Source: Celeribacter baekdonensis B30 (GTDB lineage Bacteria > Pseudomonadota > Alphaproteobacteria > Rhodobacterales > Rhodobacteraceae). Taken from it: a stretch of 64,000 nt of DNA. The notes under the pieces were generated by a model. That model was given only the letters and a program-made list of their open reading frames with translations. It searched no databases and had not been told where the DNA came from. This document shows positions 20,940 through 32,336 of this stretch, piece by piece (within the stretch, counting starts at the first letter, position 1; each line of letters opens with the position of its first letter). The position numbers and the translations under genes are program-made. The DNA is taken from the NCBI RefSeq assembly GCF_000299875.1, contig NZ_AMRK01000007.1, positions 62,001 through 126,000 of the forward strand. Direction: 5' to 3'.

Positions 20940-22843
20940 TGGCGGATGGCCGAGGCCTCAATGCTTTCGAGATCGCCGGAATGGCCTTTGAGAATGTTTG
21001 GTAGCGGATCTTCTTCGCAACTGGCGAAATCGTCCTGCAATTCGGGCGGCAAGTCCCTCAGGCGCACAAGATCATCTGTCTTGATCAGGTAAACACGCTG
21101 TACCACGTTGCGCAATTCACGCACATTTCCCGGCCATTGATAGGCCATAAACCGTTTGATCACCTCGTCAGAGAAGGTCATCGGCGGGCGCCCGGTTTCC
21201 TTGGCATAGCTTTGCGAAAAATGAGCGACCAGTTCAAGCACGTCATTCGCACGGTCCCGCAGGGGCGGGACTTCGATGGTCACCACGCCCACGCGATAAA
21301 ACAGGTCACGCCGGAAATTGCCTTTTTCGATCTCTTGCCGCAGGTCGCGGTTCGTCATTGCCACCAGCCGGACGTCAACCGGACGGCGTTGACTGCCACC
21401 AACCCGATAGATCGCACGTTGTTCAAGCGCCCGCAGCAGATAGGGTTGCAATTCGATCGGCATGTCCCCGATTTCATCAAGACACAGCACGCCGCCATCG
21501 GCCAATTCAAACTTGCCCGCGCGTCCGCCACGCACCGCCCCGGTGAAGGCCCCGTCCTCATAGCCAAAGAGTTCGGCCCCGATCAGTTCGCCGGAAATCG
21601 CCGCGCAGTTCACCGGTACATAGGGGGCTTTTTCACGCGGCAAGCGGCTATGGATCAACCGCGCGAACAGCTCTTTGCCGACGCCGGTTTCCCCATGGAT
21701 CAGCACGGAAACATTGGCTTGCGCCACTCGCTCGGCCAATTCGATCGCATCGACCATCTTGGGCGAACTGCCGATAATCTGGATCTCAGCTTCGTTCACA
21801 TTGCTGCGCGGTTTGATCGTACACGACGCAGGTATACGGGTCGAATTGTTCTTATTTTTCAAAAACAACGCCGCACCACGATAGACGCCTTCCAGCTTCA
21901 GCCGCTCGACACCGTCCGTCTCAAGACTCAGGGGCAGCAGGTTCGTGATCTCTCTGTCTGAGAGTTCCAACAGCTTTGGCAAAAGCTTGTGACCGACTTC
22001 TAACTCCTTGGACCGCAACAAGGTTTTTTCATCCACCCCACGCCGAAACAGAACGTGACCGTTCTTATCCAACAGGATCACACCGCGATCCACCCGACTG
22101 TATTCGGACATCATGAAGGCTTCGAGCAACATGGCGCGCTCTTCTTGCTGCTGCTCCGCGAGGGCAATCTCAATTTCACGCGCCGAGGCCAACACCAGAG
22201 CAATATTGTGTTGGCGGAAAATCTGGGGCGGGCCAGACAAATCAACGACCCCGATAATCTCTTGGGTAAACGGATCGCGGATTGGGGCCCCCGCACAGGT
22301 CCAGGCCTGCACACCTTCTACGAAATGCTCGGCAGCATGCACATAGGCGGGCTTTCCCGTCTTCAGCGCGGTGCCGATCCCGTTGGTCCCGATGGTTTGT
22401 TCATTCCAATCCCCGCCGATCTCAAGATGGATGCCCTGACCCTCGTCCAGGATCAACTCGTCCCCAATGGCGTCGATGATGACGCCCTGATCATCCGCGA
22501 GGATCAGGATCGTCTTGGCTTCTTTCAGATAGGGTTCGAGACGCTTAAAGGCGGCTGATGCCGCCTTACGCAAAGCGGCGTTGCGCTCCTGACGCAGGAA
22601 CACCCCGTTCTCGTCAATGATCTTGCGCGACGCCTGCCCACCGGCATTGACCCCGAGTTCCCGGCTGCGTCGCCACGAGGCAAGGATTTCCTCGCGCACA
22701 GTGTCAGGTCGGGTCTCAGTATTTTGACCAGAGGACACAAAGCGTTCCCACGCCTCACGGGTATGCTGTTCCGAATAATCGGAACCGCATATCAGCCCCG
22801 CAGCCTTGTCATTTTGCATGTTGTAAAAGCTTGAACGGGTCAT
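20816..22843 (-). CDS. mimR: Sigma-54-dependent activator, AcoR/MimR type
   Basis: 675 residues. The N-terminal ~300 residues are a GAF-containing sensor as in AcoR (blocks WRRSRELGVNAGG, LEIGGDWNEQTIGTNGIGTAL and VVDLSGP). The AAA+ core has Walker A GETGVGKE, the sigma-54 contact loop GAFTGA, Walker B GGVLCLDEIGDMP and an arginine-rich sensor region. The C-terminus is a Fis helix-turn-helix. The protein should activate a -24/-12 promoter, and the mimA promoter in this window has that form. By analogy with MimR of mycobacterial propane monooxygenase clusters it probably responds to an alcohol or ketone. Confidence 0.9.
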   Translation of the reverse strand: MTRSSFYNMQNDKAAGLICGSDYSEQHTREAWERFVSSGQNTETRPDTVREEILASWRRSRELGVNAGGQASRKIIDENGVFLRQERNAALRKAASAAFKRLEPYLKEAKTILILADDQGVIIDAIGDELILDEGQGIHLEIGGDWNEQTIGTNGIGTALKTGKPAYVHAAEHFVEGVQAWTCAGAPIRDPFTQEIIGVVDLSGPPQIFRQHNIALVLASAREIEIALAEQQQEERAMLLEAFMMSEYSRVDRGVILLDKNGHVLFRRGVDEKTLLRSKELEVGHKLLPKLLELSDREITNLLPLSLETDGVERLKLEGVYRGAALFLKNKNNSTRIPASCTIKPRSNVNEAEIQIIGSSPKMVDAIELAERVAQANVSVLIHGETGVGKELFARLIHSRLPREKAPYVPVNCAAISGELIGAELFGYEDGAFTGAVRGGRAGKFELADGGVLCLDEIGDMPIELQPYLLRALEQRAIYRVGGSQRRPVDVRLVAMTNRDLRQEIEKGNFRRDLFYRVGVVTIEVPPLRDRANDVLELVAHFSQSYAKETGRPPMTFSDEVIKRFMAYQWPGNVRELRNVVQRVYLIKTDDLVRLRDLPPELQDDFASCEEDPLPNILKGHSGDLESIEASAIRQTMISENGNLTRVAAVLGISRPTLYRKMKQYHIRKALSSDA

Positions 22844-22900
22844 GATGAGGGGACACGCCTTCCTTTCTCATAGCTGATGATTCAAAAAGCGCCGTTTTCC

Positions 22901-23389
22901 TCATGTGCTTTTCAGGTCCAACACAATCTCAAGCTCATTCGCCAGATCTTTCTCGGTAAAGTCACGCGTGATCTCAACGCCTTCCAAATGTTTCAGCAGG
23001 GCGTAAAGATCGTCATCCAACGGGGAGAGGAATCCATTTTCCTTGGTCGCAAGAACCAGTTTTTTAGACATGAAATTGCCACGAATTTCGCCCAGCATCT
23101 GAATCTGCAACCCGCTGGATTTGTCCGCCAACACAACGCGGTTGTTCAGGCTGACTTTTACGTAGGGGTCGGCAACATCATTGCGCACAGAGGCTTTGAG
23201 ATCATAGATCATCAGCCCGTCGAGCTTGGGCGGCTCCCGCCGTTTCGCCTCTTGCTGGCGCATACGGGTGTAGCCACCGCCGCTGAGCTGGTCTGCGAGT
23301 TTGCGGATCACGGGCATATTTTCAGAGATCAGGCGCTTCGCCTTCACATCTTCCGCACGTGGACCTTCTCTCTTCGAGAAAATATCCAA
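22901..23389 (-). CDS. Unknown protein upstream of the activator gene
   Basis: 162 residues, no signal peptide or membrane span. The middle (DLKASVRNDVADPYVKVSLNNR) and the rest alternate strands and helices, and the sequence is rich in charged residues. I do not recognise a family. It lies 57 bases upstream of the activator gene on the same strand, so co-transcription is likely and a role in sensing or regulation of the monooxygenase locus is a guess. AGGGAGGAACTGAAATT-type ribosome site precedes the start. Confidence 0.7.
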   Translation of the reverse strand: MDIFSKREGPRAEDVKAKRLISENMPVIRKLADQLSGGGYTRMRQQEAKRREPPKLDGLMIYDLKASVRNDVADPYVKVSLNNRVVLADKSSGLQIQMLGEIRGNFMSKKLVLATKENGFLSPLDDDLYALLKHLEGVEITRDFTEKDLANELEIVLDLKST

Positions 23390-23740
23390 TTTCAGTTCCT
23401 CCCTGATTAAAAGATTAGCAGTAGTTGTCTCGTCTCTCCAAGAGAAAAGACCGGCCTCGTCCAGCGGAACACATCATCGGTTTCATGGTAAAAACGGCTG
23501 AAACCCGTCGGATTTTGGAAAAAGACGCCACGGATCAGATGGATGCAGTCTTCTGCAAGACACCTCATTTCCCGGCTTTCAGAGCATGAGTGTGCAAAAA
23601 CTGAACAACGTTTTCTCCGCAGATACGGACGAGAACACGGGGTGGCCTGTGCCAAAGGCGCATTTCCGACGCAGGAAAGGCCAAGACCGAGGTCTGCCAA
23701 AGGCCGAAATCCGGCCTTTGGCATTCTTATTCAACTCCGA
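23390..23740. other. Gap between katG and the unknown 162-residue gene
   Basis: 351 bases with the katG terminator at its katG end and presumably the promoter for the unknown gene/activator pair near 23400-23500. No coding content is recognised. Confidence 0.5.
23695..23723 (-). terminator. Terminator after katG
   Basis: TGCCAAAGGCCG and CGGCCTTTGGCA form a perfect 12-pair stem with a 5-base loop, 18 bases beyond the katG stop. There is only a weak T run, but stem strength and position support a transcription terminator, possibly for both strands. Confidence 0.75.
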
Positions 23741-25954
<2,214 letters not shown>

Positions 25955-26050
25955 TTAAAGTGAAACATATAGTTTTGGCCCATACGTTTTAAAGCACGGG
26001 TCGAGCATCCCGGTTCCCCGAGCGGCCCTATTGTAAAGCAAGAGACGGTG

Positions 26051-27622
26051 TCAGAGCGTCTTTTTGCCCATTTCGGATGCGATGTAATCTGCCTGCCGGA
26101 TCGCCAATGCCACAATGGTAAGCGTCGGATTTTCCGCCGCACCTGTGGTGAATTGACTGCCGTCCGAGACAAACAAGTTGGCAATGTCATGCGACTGACC
26201 ATGCTTGTTGACCACACCATCACTCGCCTTTTCAGACATCCGGTTCGTGCCCATATTATGGGTCGAAGGATAGGGCGGCGTCGGGAAGACGCGGGTTGCG
26301 CCCACGGCCTCGTACACGGCAATACCCTGTTTGTAGGCGTGACTGCGCATTGCAATATCGTTCGGGTGATCATCAAAGTGCACATTCGCCACCGGCAACC
26401 CATGTTGATCCTTTATATCATGGTTCAGCGTGATCCGGTTGGTTTCTTGTGGCATATCTTCGCCGACAAGCCACATGCCAGCCATGTTCTCGTAATGATC
26501 CAGCGCCGTGGTGAATTCACGACCCCAGCCGCCCGGATCAAGGAAGGCCGCCATGAACGGCAGACCCAGAGACAGCGTCTCCATCTCATAGCCGCCGACA
26601 AATCCCCGTGACGGATCATGACGGGCTTCGTCTTGGATGATCCCGGCCATGGTGGTGCCACGCCACATACGAACCGGCTGATCAAACACGCCATAAACCG
26701 ATCCGGTCATGTGACGCATGTAGTTGCGCCCGACCTGACCCGAACTGTTCGCCAAACCATCGGGGAACATGGAGGAGGCCGAATTCAGCAACAGCCTTGG
26801 ACTTTCGATTGAATTCCCGGCGACACAGACGATCCGGGCCTTTTGCTCGTGCTGTTTGCCTTTTGCATCGACATAGACAACGCCGTTCACCCTGCCCTTT
26901 TTGTCATGTTCAATCCGCATGACATGACACCGCTCGCGCACTTCCAGATGTCCGGTCGCTTCGCCTTTGGGAATGTCCGTATAGGCCGACGACCATTTCG
27001 CGCCCCACTTACAGCCCTGAAAACAAAACCCGGTTTGCTGGCACGCCATGCGGCCATCATACTCGGCCGAATTGATCGCCATCCGTCCCGTGTGGACCTC
27101 TTTGTAGCCCAGAGCCTTTGCCCCGGCTTCGAACACTTTGTAGTTGTTGTTGCCCGGCAAACCCGCCCGGCCACCCGTGCGTGTGACGCCCAGCTTGGTT
27201 TCTGCTTTGGTGTAGTAATCATCCATCTCACGCGGGTCGATCGGCCAATCCAGAAGGTTCGCGCCTTGCACATCGCCATAGGTCGATTTGGCCTTCCATT
27301 CGTGGTCCTGGAACCGCAAAGACGCGCCCGCCCAATGGGTCGTGGTGCCGCCAACGGCCTTTACAATCCACGCAGGCAAGCCCGAAAAATCCTTGGCCAC
27401 GCGCCAGTCGCCCGAGGTCGACCGAGGGTCGGTCCAGGCAAGTTGGCCAAAGCTGTCCCATTCGTCATTGATATAATCCTCTGGCAAATACCGGCCACCC
27501 GCCTCCAGCGAGACAACCGAAATTCCTTTTTGTGCCAATTCGTTGGCCAACACGCCGCCACCGGCCCCGGTGCCAATAATTACGACAACGCTGTCGTCAT
27601 TCAGATCAAAAGGTGCAGTCAT
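26051..27622 (-). CDS. GMC-family oxidoreductase (large subunit)
   Basis: 523 residues. The N-terminus has the FAD loop VIIGTGAGGGVLANELAQKG, and the C-terminus has the active-site region around HNMGTNRM and GSQFTTGAAENPTLTIVALA, as in gluconate-2-dehydrogenase and related membrane-linked alcohol dehydrogenases. It has no signal peptide of its own. The gene follows a Tat-tagged small subunit by 12 bases, so the folded pair is probably exported together. No cytochrome c subunit is seen. It may oxidise an alcohol or hydroxyketone from propane or acetone metabolism. Confidence 0.88.
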   Translation of the reverse strand: MTAPFDLNDDSVVVIIGTGAGGGVLANELAQKGISVVSLEAGGRYLPEDYINDEWDSFGQLAWTDPRSTSGDWRVAKDFSGLPAWIVKAVGGTTTHWAGASLRFQDHEWKAKSTYGDVQGANLLDWPIDPREMDDYYTKAETKLGVTRTGGRAGLPGNNNYKVFEAGAKALGYKEVHTGRMAINSAEYDGRMACQQTGFCFQGCKWGAKWSSAYTDIPKGEATGHLEVRERCHVMRIEHDKKGRVNGVVYVDAKGKQHEQKARIVCVAGNSIESPRLLLNSASSMFPDGLANSSGQVGRNYMRHMTGSVYGVFDQPVRMWRGTTMAGIIQDEARHDPSRGFVGGYEMETLSLGLPFMAAFLDPGGWGREFTTALDHYENMAGMWLVGEDMPQETNRITLNHDIKDQHGLPVANVHFDDHPNDIAMRSHAYKQGIAVYEAVGATRVFPTPPYPSTHNMGTNRMSEKASDGVVNKHGQSHDIANLFVSDGSQFTTGAAENPTLTIVALAIRQADYIASEMGKKTL

Positions 27623-27634
27623 TGTTCAAACCCC

Positions 27635-28159
27635 TCAAAGCCAATTGATGTCATCGAAACCGCGGTCAATGTATCCGCCTTGCGAAAAGCTCTCGCCCTC
27701 GTAGCCAAAGATCGGCCAGACGGCTTTTTGGTTGTACAGGCCGGTCACCAACCCACCGCGAACCTGTTGAAAGAACGGGCTGTTTTCCATTGCGCGCAAC
27801 AGATCAACACGGTCGCGTTCCCAACCCACGTCGATGTAGCGCGCGTAGCCGATGCCCTTTGCCGCCGCATCCAAAGCGGCGATATTCGCTTCGATGGCCT
27901 CAGCAGCCTCAGCCGTGTCATAGCCTTTCACGGCAATGGCGTAATATGCATCAGAGACCTGATCATGCGGATAGATATCTCGTGCCATTTGGATCAGCGT
28001 TGCCATGGTTTCGGACGACAAATATTCGACCTCCAAAGCCCAATTTGCGGCCTCCACCCGGCCCGCAACAAAACCGGATCCGATGGCGAAGCTGGCGCCG
28101 AACACTGCGCTTTGCGACAACAATTGCCGGCGCGTCATACCTTGCTTGCGAAGAGACAT
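27635..28159 (-). CDS. Tat-exported small subunit of GMC dehydrogenase (gluconate 2-dehydrogenase subunit 3 type)
   Basis: 174 residues from the ATG at 28159, which has a GGGAGGAAAAC ribosome site. Residues 8-40 are a Tat signal (MTRRQLLSQSAVFGASFAIG, then AEA-like cleavage). The mature part resembles subunit III of periplasmic FAD-dependent sugar or alcohol dehydrogenases (LSSETMATLIQMARDIYPHD). It should guide the GMC subunit through the Tat system and stabilise it. It follows the glyoxalase-type gene by 20 bases. Confidence 0.85.
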   Translation of the reverse strand: MSLRKQGMTRRQLLSQSAVFGASFAIGSGFVAGRVEAANWALEVEYLSSETMATLIQMARDIYPHDQVSDAYYAIAVKGYDTAEAAEAIEANIAALDAAAKGIGYARYIDVGWERDRVDLLRAMENSPFFQQVRGGLVTGLYNQKAVWPIFGYEGESFSQGGYIDRGFDDINWL

Positions 28160-28179
28160 GTTTTCCTCCCTTTTCAATT

Positions 28180-28575
28180 TTACTGATATCTACCAGCGCG
28201 TTGCAGAACTTCGATCTGGTACCCGTCCGGGTCCTGAACAAAGAAAAACCGCGCCAGCGTTTTGCCATTGCTTTTGAAATCAACCACCTTGCGCGGGGCA
28301 AACCCCGCCGCCTCAAACCGGGCGTGTTCGGCCTCAAGATCTTCAACGCTGAACGCAAGATGCCCATAACCGTTGCCCAGATCGTAAGGCGCGGTTGTGC
28401 CCTTGTTGACCGTCAACTCCAGTTCAAATGTGGCCTCTGAATTGGACAGATAGACGAGCGTGAAATCGTCAAAATCGATCCGCTCCGCGACCTCCAACCC
28501 AAAGGCCGCGCGGTAAAAGGCGACAGACTGGGTCTCATTGAGCACCCGGATCATGGAGTGAATTGCTTTTGCCAT
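28180..28575 (-). CDS. Glyoxalase I / VOC-family protein
   Basis: 131 residues, the size of bacterial GloA. The metal-binding pattern of lactoylglutathione lyase is visible: His6, an acidic residue at 51-53, His72 (GYGHLAFSVED) and Glu122 (GYQIEVLQR). GloA isomerises the methylglyoxal-glutathione adduct. In this operon it could remove methylglyoxal formed when acetol from acetone oxidation is oxidised further, which is an inference from context. Confidence 0.88.
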   Translation of the reverse strand: MAKAIHSMIRVLNETQSVAFYRAAFGLEVAERIDFDDFTLVYLSNSEATFELELTVNKGTTAPYDLGNGYGHLAFSVEDLEAEHARFEAAGFAPRKVVDFKSNGKTLARFFFVQDPDGYQIEVLQRAGRYQ

Positions 28576-28607
28576 TTTCAGTCCTCTACGCTTGAGAGTT
28601 TTAAATG

Positions 28608-28641
28608 CCCTGCGACCGAGAGCGAGGATGCGGTCGCAGGG
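28608..28641 (-). terminator. Strong hairpin between alcohol dehydrogenase and glyoxalase genes
   Basis: CCCTGCGACCG and CGGTCGCAGGG form a perfect 11-pair stem with a 12-base loop in the 127-base gap. On the minus strand it is followed by a short AT-rich stretch (CATTTAAAA). It may be a terminator or partial terminator that separates the mim core operon from the downstream glyoxalase-GMC genes. Confidence 0.65.
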
Positions 28642-28702
28642 CCGATGTCATCGGCAAGGTCAATGGGACGATCCCTTGCACGTTGACTCACCGGTCCGGG
28701 CC

Positions 28703-29746
28703 TCAGGGGACAATCACCCCGCGACCGGTAAACTTGCGATCATTGAAATCGACGATGGCTTGGTTGATGTTGTCGAGGCTGTATTCGGTCTGGTGCATCT
28801 TCACCTTGCCGTCGGCATTCATTTCCATGAGTTCGACCAACTCAACAAAATCACCCACAAGGCTGCCACCGATCTTGATCTCGTTCGCGACCAAGTCCAG
28901 TGTTGGCACTTCGACGGTGCCGCCATAGCCGACCATGATCAACTCGCCGCCCTGACGAAGCAGCTTCCAACAGATGTTTTGGGTGCCATGCTCGCCGACA
29001 AAGTCGATCACCACATGTGCGCCGCCGCCGGTCGCTTCCTTCACCTGTTCGATCAGGTCCGGTCCGCCGTCGAGAACGATGTCCGCGCCCAACTCTTTGG
29101 CAAGCACCTGCGCGGCTGGTTCACGGTCCACCGCAATCACCCGCGCCCCGCTTGTGTGTTTCAGCACTTGCAGCGCAATATGACCAAGCCCTCCGATCCC
29201 CAAAAGCACAACATAGCCCCCTGGATTCAGGAGTTTGGCCGCCTTTTTGGCCGCGCGGTAGGCCGTGATACCCGCATCCGCCATGGGCGCAACTTCGAGC
29301 GGGGTGATGCCGGTGTTCAGCTTGATGACCGAACTTTCGCTGGTCTTGAAATATTCGGCAAAGCCGCCATCCAACCCGAGACCGGGGAACAGCCCGTGGT
29401 CACAATACATGTCATGCCCATACCGGCAACTCAGACAGATGCCACAGCTGCGATGTGGGTGACAGATCACCGCATCGCCGGGTTTCACCGAGGTGACGGC
29501 ACTGCCCACGTCTTCGACCCAGCCCGCGTTCTCATGGCCCATGATATAAGGCAAAAGATTGCCCCCGGTATCCATGATGTCTTTCCAAACACCTTCGATG
29601 ATATGCAGGTCGGTGCGGCACAAGCCGGCTGCACCGACCTTGATGATCACCTCATCCGGCGCTGTGATTGTGGGAGGACGTACGTCTTCAATCTTCAGCT
29701 GCACCTTCATTGTGGGATCATATTCGTAGAGTCTTGCTGCTTTCAT
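28703..29746 (-). CDS. Zinc-dependent NAD alcohol dehydrogenase
   Basis: 347 residues, medium-chain dehydrogenase. The catalytic zinc ligands start with Cys43 (GLCRTDLH) and His71-Glu72 (GHENAGWVEDVG), the structural zinc is held by four cysteines at 101, 104, 107 and 115, and the NAD loop is GIGGLG at 183-188. In propane monooxygenase clusters this gene oxidises the product alcohol (2-propanol or 1-propanol). Position after the chaperonin gene matches the prm/mim arrangement. Confidence 0.93.
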   Translation of the reverse strand: MKAARLYEYDPTMKVQLKIEDVRPPTITAPDEVIIKVGAAGLCRTDLHIIEGVWKDIMDTGGNLLPYIMGHENAGWVEDVGSAVTSVKPGDAVICHPHRSCGICLSCRYGHDMYCDHGLFPGLGLDGGFAEYFKTSESSVIKLNTGITPLEVAPMADAGITAYRAAKKAAKLLNPGGYVVLLGIGGLGHIALQVLKHTSGARVIAVDREPAAQVLAKELGADIVLDGGPDLIEQVKEATGGGAHVVIDFVGEHGTQNICWKLLRQGGELIMVGYGGTVEVPTLDLVANEIKIGGSLVGDFVELVELMEMNADGKVKMHQTEYSLDNINQAIVDFNDRKFTGRGVIVP

Positions 29747-29817
29747 GGTCAGGTTCCTTCCGACTGTTCAGACCGACCCCGTGACGAGGTCGGCCACCAT
29801 TTCATTCACAAACGAGG

Positions 29818-31449
29818 TCAGGGACGGCCCAAAAGCTCGGCACCGCCACCGCGTGCAGGGCCCGCGGTCGGATCGGCTTCGCCTTCCGCAAGATCCCCAA
29901 CAAGCGTTTCGGTTGTCAGGATCAGCTGGGCGACGGATGCGGCGTTCACCAGGGCTGATGCCGGGACACGCGCGGGGTCGATGATCCCCATCGCATACAT
30001 GTCGCCAAACTCGCCGGTTGCCGCGTTAAAGCCCTGGCCCGTGGCCCCCTCGACGACAGCCTTCGCCACAGCGTCGGCATCTGCGCCAGCGTTGCCGGCA
30101 ATGCGCTTCACCGGTTGCGTTAAGATTGAGCGCACCAATGCCACGCCTTTGGCGATGTCACCTTCGGCTTTGACCCCATCCAGACAGGGCGCGATCTGTG
30201 CCAAGGCGGTGCCACCGCCGGCGACAACACCGTCCTCGGCCGCCGCACGCACAGCGCACAGAGCATCCTCGATCAACTGGATCGTCCGCTTTTGTTCGAC
30301 CGGGGTGAACCCGCCCGCATAGATAATCGCGCTACCCCCCGTCAGTTTCGACAACCGCTCGCGCAGCTTGTCTTTTTCGACGTTCGGTGGTGCGATGTCA
30401 TATTGCCGCTTCACCTGATTGCGGCGGGCTGTGATCGCCTCAGAATTGCCCTCTCCCCGCAGGATCGAGGTGCCAGAGGCATGTGAGCGCACCACTTCCG
30501 CCCCACCAAGCTGCGCGCGCGTGACCTTCTCGATCTTTTTGCCGAGATCGCGGGCCAAAACCTCGCCGCCGGTCAGAATGGCAAGATCATCCATCATCGC
30601 GGTGCGCCAATGGCCGTACTCGGGCGGGTGGACGATCAGGTATTTCCCTGCGCCGCCGCCCTCCAGCAACCGGATCACCACCTCGGGTGCGATTTCTTCG
30701 GCGATGATCATAAGCGGGCGGTTTTCGCCGTCCGCGATGGAAATGGCTGTGTCCAGAATTTCAGGCTGAAGAATTTTCTGATCGGTCATCAAGATCAGCG
30801 GATGGCGCAAGATCGCTTCCATGTTTTCACGATCCGTGACCATGTGATGCGAGATATATCCGCGCTCGATGGACATGCCCTCGACCACATCCATCGTCGT
30901 TTCGATGGTCACCCCGAAATCGGCGGAAATGACACCGCTTTTACCGACCCGACGAAATGCTTCGGCAACCAATGCGCCAAGGGTCGGGTCCGTCGCGGAC
31001 ACCTGCGCCACGGCTTCAAGATACTCCGGGTGCGCCTCGCAATCGCGCGAGGAGGCATCAATCGCCTTGACGATCTCTTGCACAGCCAGATCAATGCCCT
31101 TGCACAGATCGACCGGCTTCACACCCGTGTTGGCCAGCTGCACACCTTTTTGGATCAACGCATTCGCTAGAACAATCGCCGTCGTGGTGCCGTCGCCTGC
31201 CACATCGTTGGTCTGCATCGACACTTCGCGGACCACCTGAGCGCCCATGTTTTCAAAACGATCGCTCAGTTCAATCTCGCACGCGATGCTCACGCCATCG
31301 CGGGTCACAAGCGGCGTTCCCACCGGGCGGTCGATCATTGCATTGAGACCCTTCGGCCCGAGCGTGGGCTCAACCGCAGCGGCAAGCCGCGCCACACCGC
31401 GAGCCAGACAGTCCCTGGCGGTCGTTCCATGCACCATGAGTTTCGCCAT
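29818..31449 (-). CDS. mimG: GroEL-like chaperonin dedicated to the monooxygenase (MimG type)
   Basis: 543 residues. The ATP-binding features of group I chaperonins are present (TLGPKGLNAMI near 30, TRDGVS, GDGTTT at 85-90, AGGGTAL-like VAGGGTALAQIAP), but the sequence differs clearly from housekeeping GroEL and lacks the GGM-rich C-terminal tail; no groES lies beside it. GroEL paralogs of this kind are needed for folding or assembly of the large hydroxylase subunit in MimABCD and soluble methane monooxygenase systems. Confidence 0.92.
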   Translation of the reverse strand: MAKLMVHGTTARDCLARGVARLAAAVEPTLGPKGLNAMIDRPVGTPLVTRDGVSIACEIELSDRFENMGAQVVREVSMQTNDVAGDGTTTAIVLANALIQKGVQLANTGVKPVDLCKGIDLAVQEIVKAIDASSRDCEAHPEYLEAVAQVSATDPTLGALVAEAFRRVGKSGVISADFGVTIETTMDVVEGMSIERGYISHHMVTDRENMEAILRHPLILMTDQKILQPEILDTAISIADGENRPLMIIAEEIAPEVVIRLLEGGGAGKYLIVHPPEYGHWRTAMMDDLAILTGGEVLARDLGKKIEKVTRAQLGGAEVVRSHASGTSILRGEGNSEAITARRNQVKRQYDIAPPNVEKDKLRERLSKLTGGSAIIYAGGFTPVEQKRTIQLIEDALCAVRAAAEDGVVAGGGTALAQIAPCLDGVKAEGDIAKGVALVRSILTQPVKRIAGNAGADADAVAKAVVEGATGQGFNAATGEFGDMYAMGIIDPARVPASALVNAASVAQLILTTETLVGDLAEGEADPTAGPARGGGAELLGRP

Positions 31450-31514
31450 ATCTTCCTCCTTCTGCCCAAGAGATTTCTCAGGCTTCCTCCTAAAACGTTT
31501 ATTTTATCAGAGAC

Positions 31515-32336
31515 TTATCGCCCCGGGTTGGCTCCGTCGCGGGGCGGCACACGCCCGGCAATAAAATCAACCAGCGTTGGCCCCTCGGGGCCGATCTCGA
31601 CTTCTTTGTAGCGGGTTTTGGCAAGCCCCCGGCACATTGCGCCGTTGAACTCCATGTTGATGCGGGTGCTGCGGAGGTGGGTAAGATGCTTGGTCAGCGC
31701 GGCGGCATGGATGGGTTGCCCGTCCCAAGTCGGAAAAGCCAGATCATCCGGGTTGACCGCCAAACCTTGAGACAGGAGCAAGTCCAGATACCGCGGTGTC
31801 TGCCGCAGTTCCTCTTCCCCTGTGAATTCAATCCGCTGAAGCGCCGCCAGCGGCATCGACACAATATCCTCCGCCCTATGCCCAAGCGCCTGAAGACCCA
31901 GCAAAACAACCTCTTGCCGCCTGTCAAAGGCTTTGGACATGAACTTCGCAACCACGTCGTCCAGTCGCTCTCCCTTGCAATACTGGGCAAAGATATCGTG
32001 GTAATTTCGCCCGCTGTTCACACCCTCATTGACCTCATCGCCAAAACAATGGTCGTTCAGTTGAACGGTCATTTCTTTGACCCAAGGCAGCGAGGTGATC
32101 TCCTTGCGGATGCCAAAGGCCATCAGAAAGGCGAAATTCGGCGAACACCAGTAGGTGGGGAGTCGAAATTCGACTCGCACCGTTCTTGCATCCGAAACTT
32201 CGACCGTCTCGACGAACCCCATGTCTGTAATGGGTTCGTCGAGTTCCGGGTCTGTCACCGCTTCGAGACAGTCCCAGACGTCGAGTTCCAGCTCTGTTTT
32301 GAGAGTGGACACCAGCATCGGATCACTCCGCCGCAA
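31515..32336 (-). CDS. MIP18/DUF59-type protein of propane monooxygenase clusters
   Basis: 273 residues. The N-terminal ~110 residues resemble the MIP18 (DUF59/PaaD-like) fold (DVWDCLEAVTDPELDEPITDMGFVETVEV), which in other systems takes part in iron-sulfur or metal-centre assembly. The C-terminal half has no recognised domain. Its start overlaps the amidohydrolase gene by 14 bases, and the pair is a standard part of prm/mim operons. A role in loading iron into the diiron hydroxylase is an inference. Confidence 0.82.
   Translation of the reverse strand: MRRSDPMLVSTLKTELELDVWDCLEAVTDPELDEPITDMGFVETVEVSDARTVRVEFRLPTYWCSPNFAFLMAFGIRKEITSLPWVKEMTVQLNDHCFGDEVNEGVNSGRNYHDIFAQYCKGERLDDVVAKFMSKAFDRRQEVVLLGLQALGHRAEDIVSMPLAALQRIEFTGEEELRQTPRYLDLLLSQGLAVNPDDLAFPTWDGQPIHAAALTKHLTHLRSTRINMEFNGAMCRGLAKTRYKEVEIGPEGPTLVDFIAGRVPPRDGANPGR

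Noticed and set aside
26843-30322. Long plus-strand frames opposite the GMC, glyoxalase and alcohol dehydrogenase genes
   Set aside because: They run antisense to genes with clear motifs and cross their boundaries; high GC at third positions keeps such frames open by chance.
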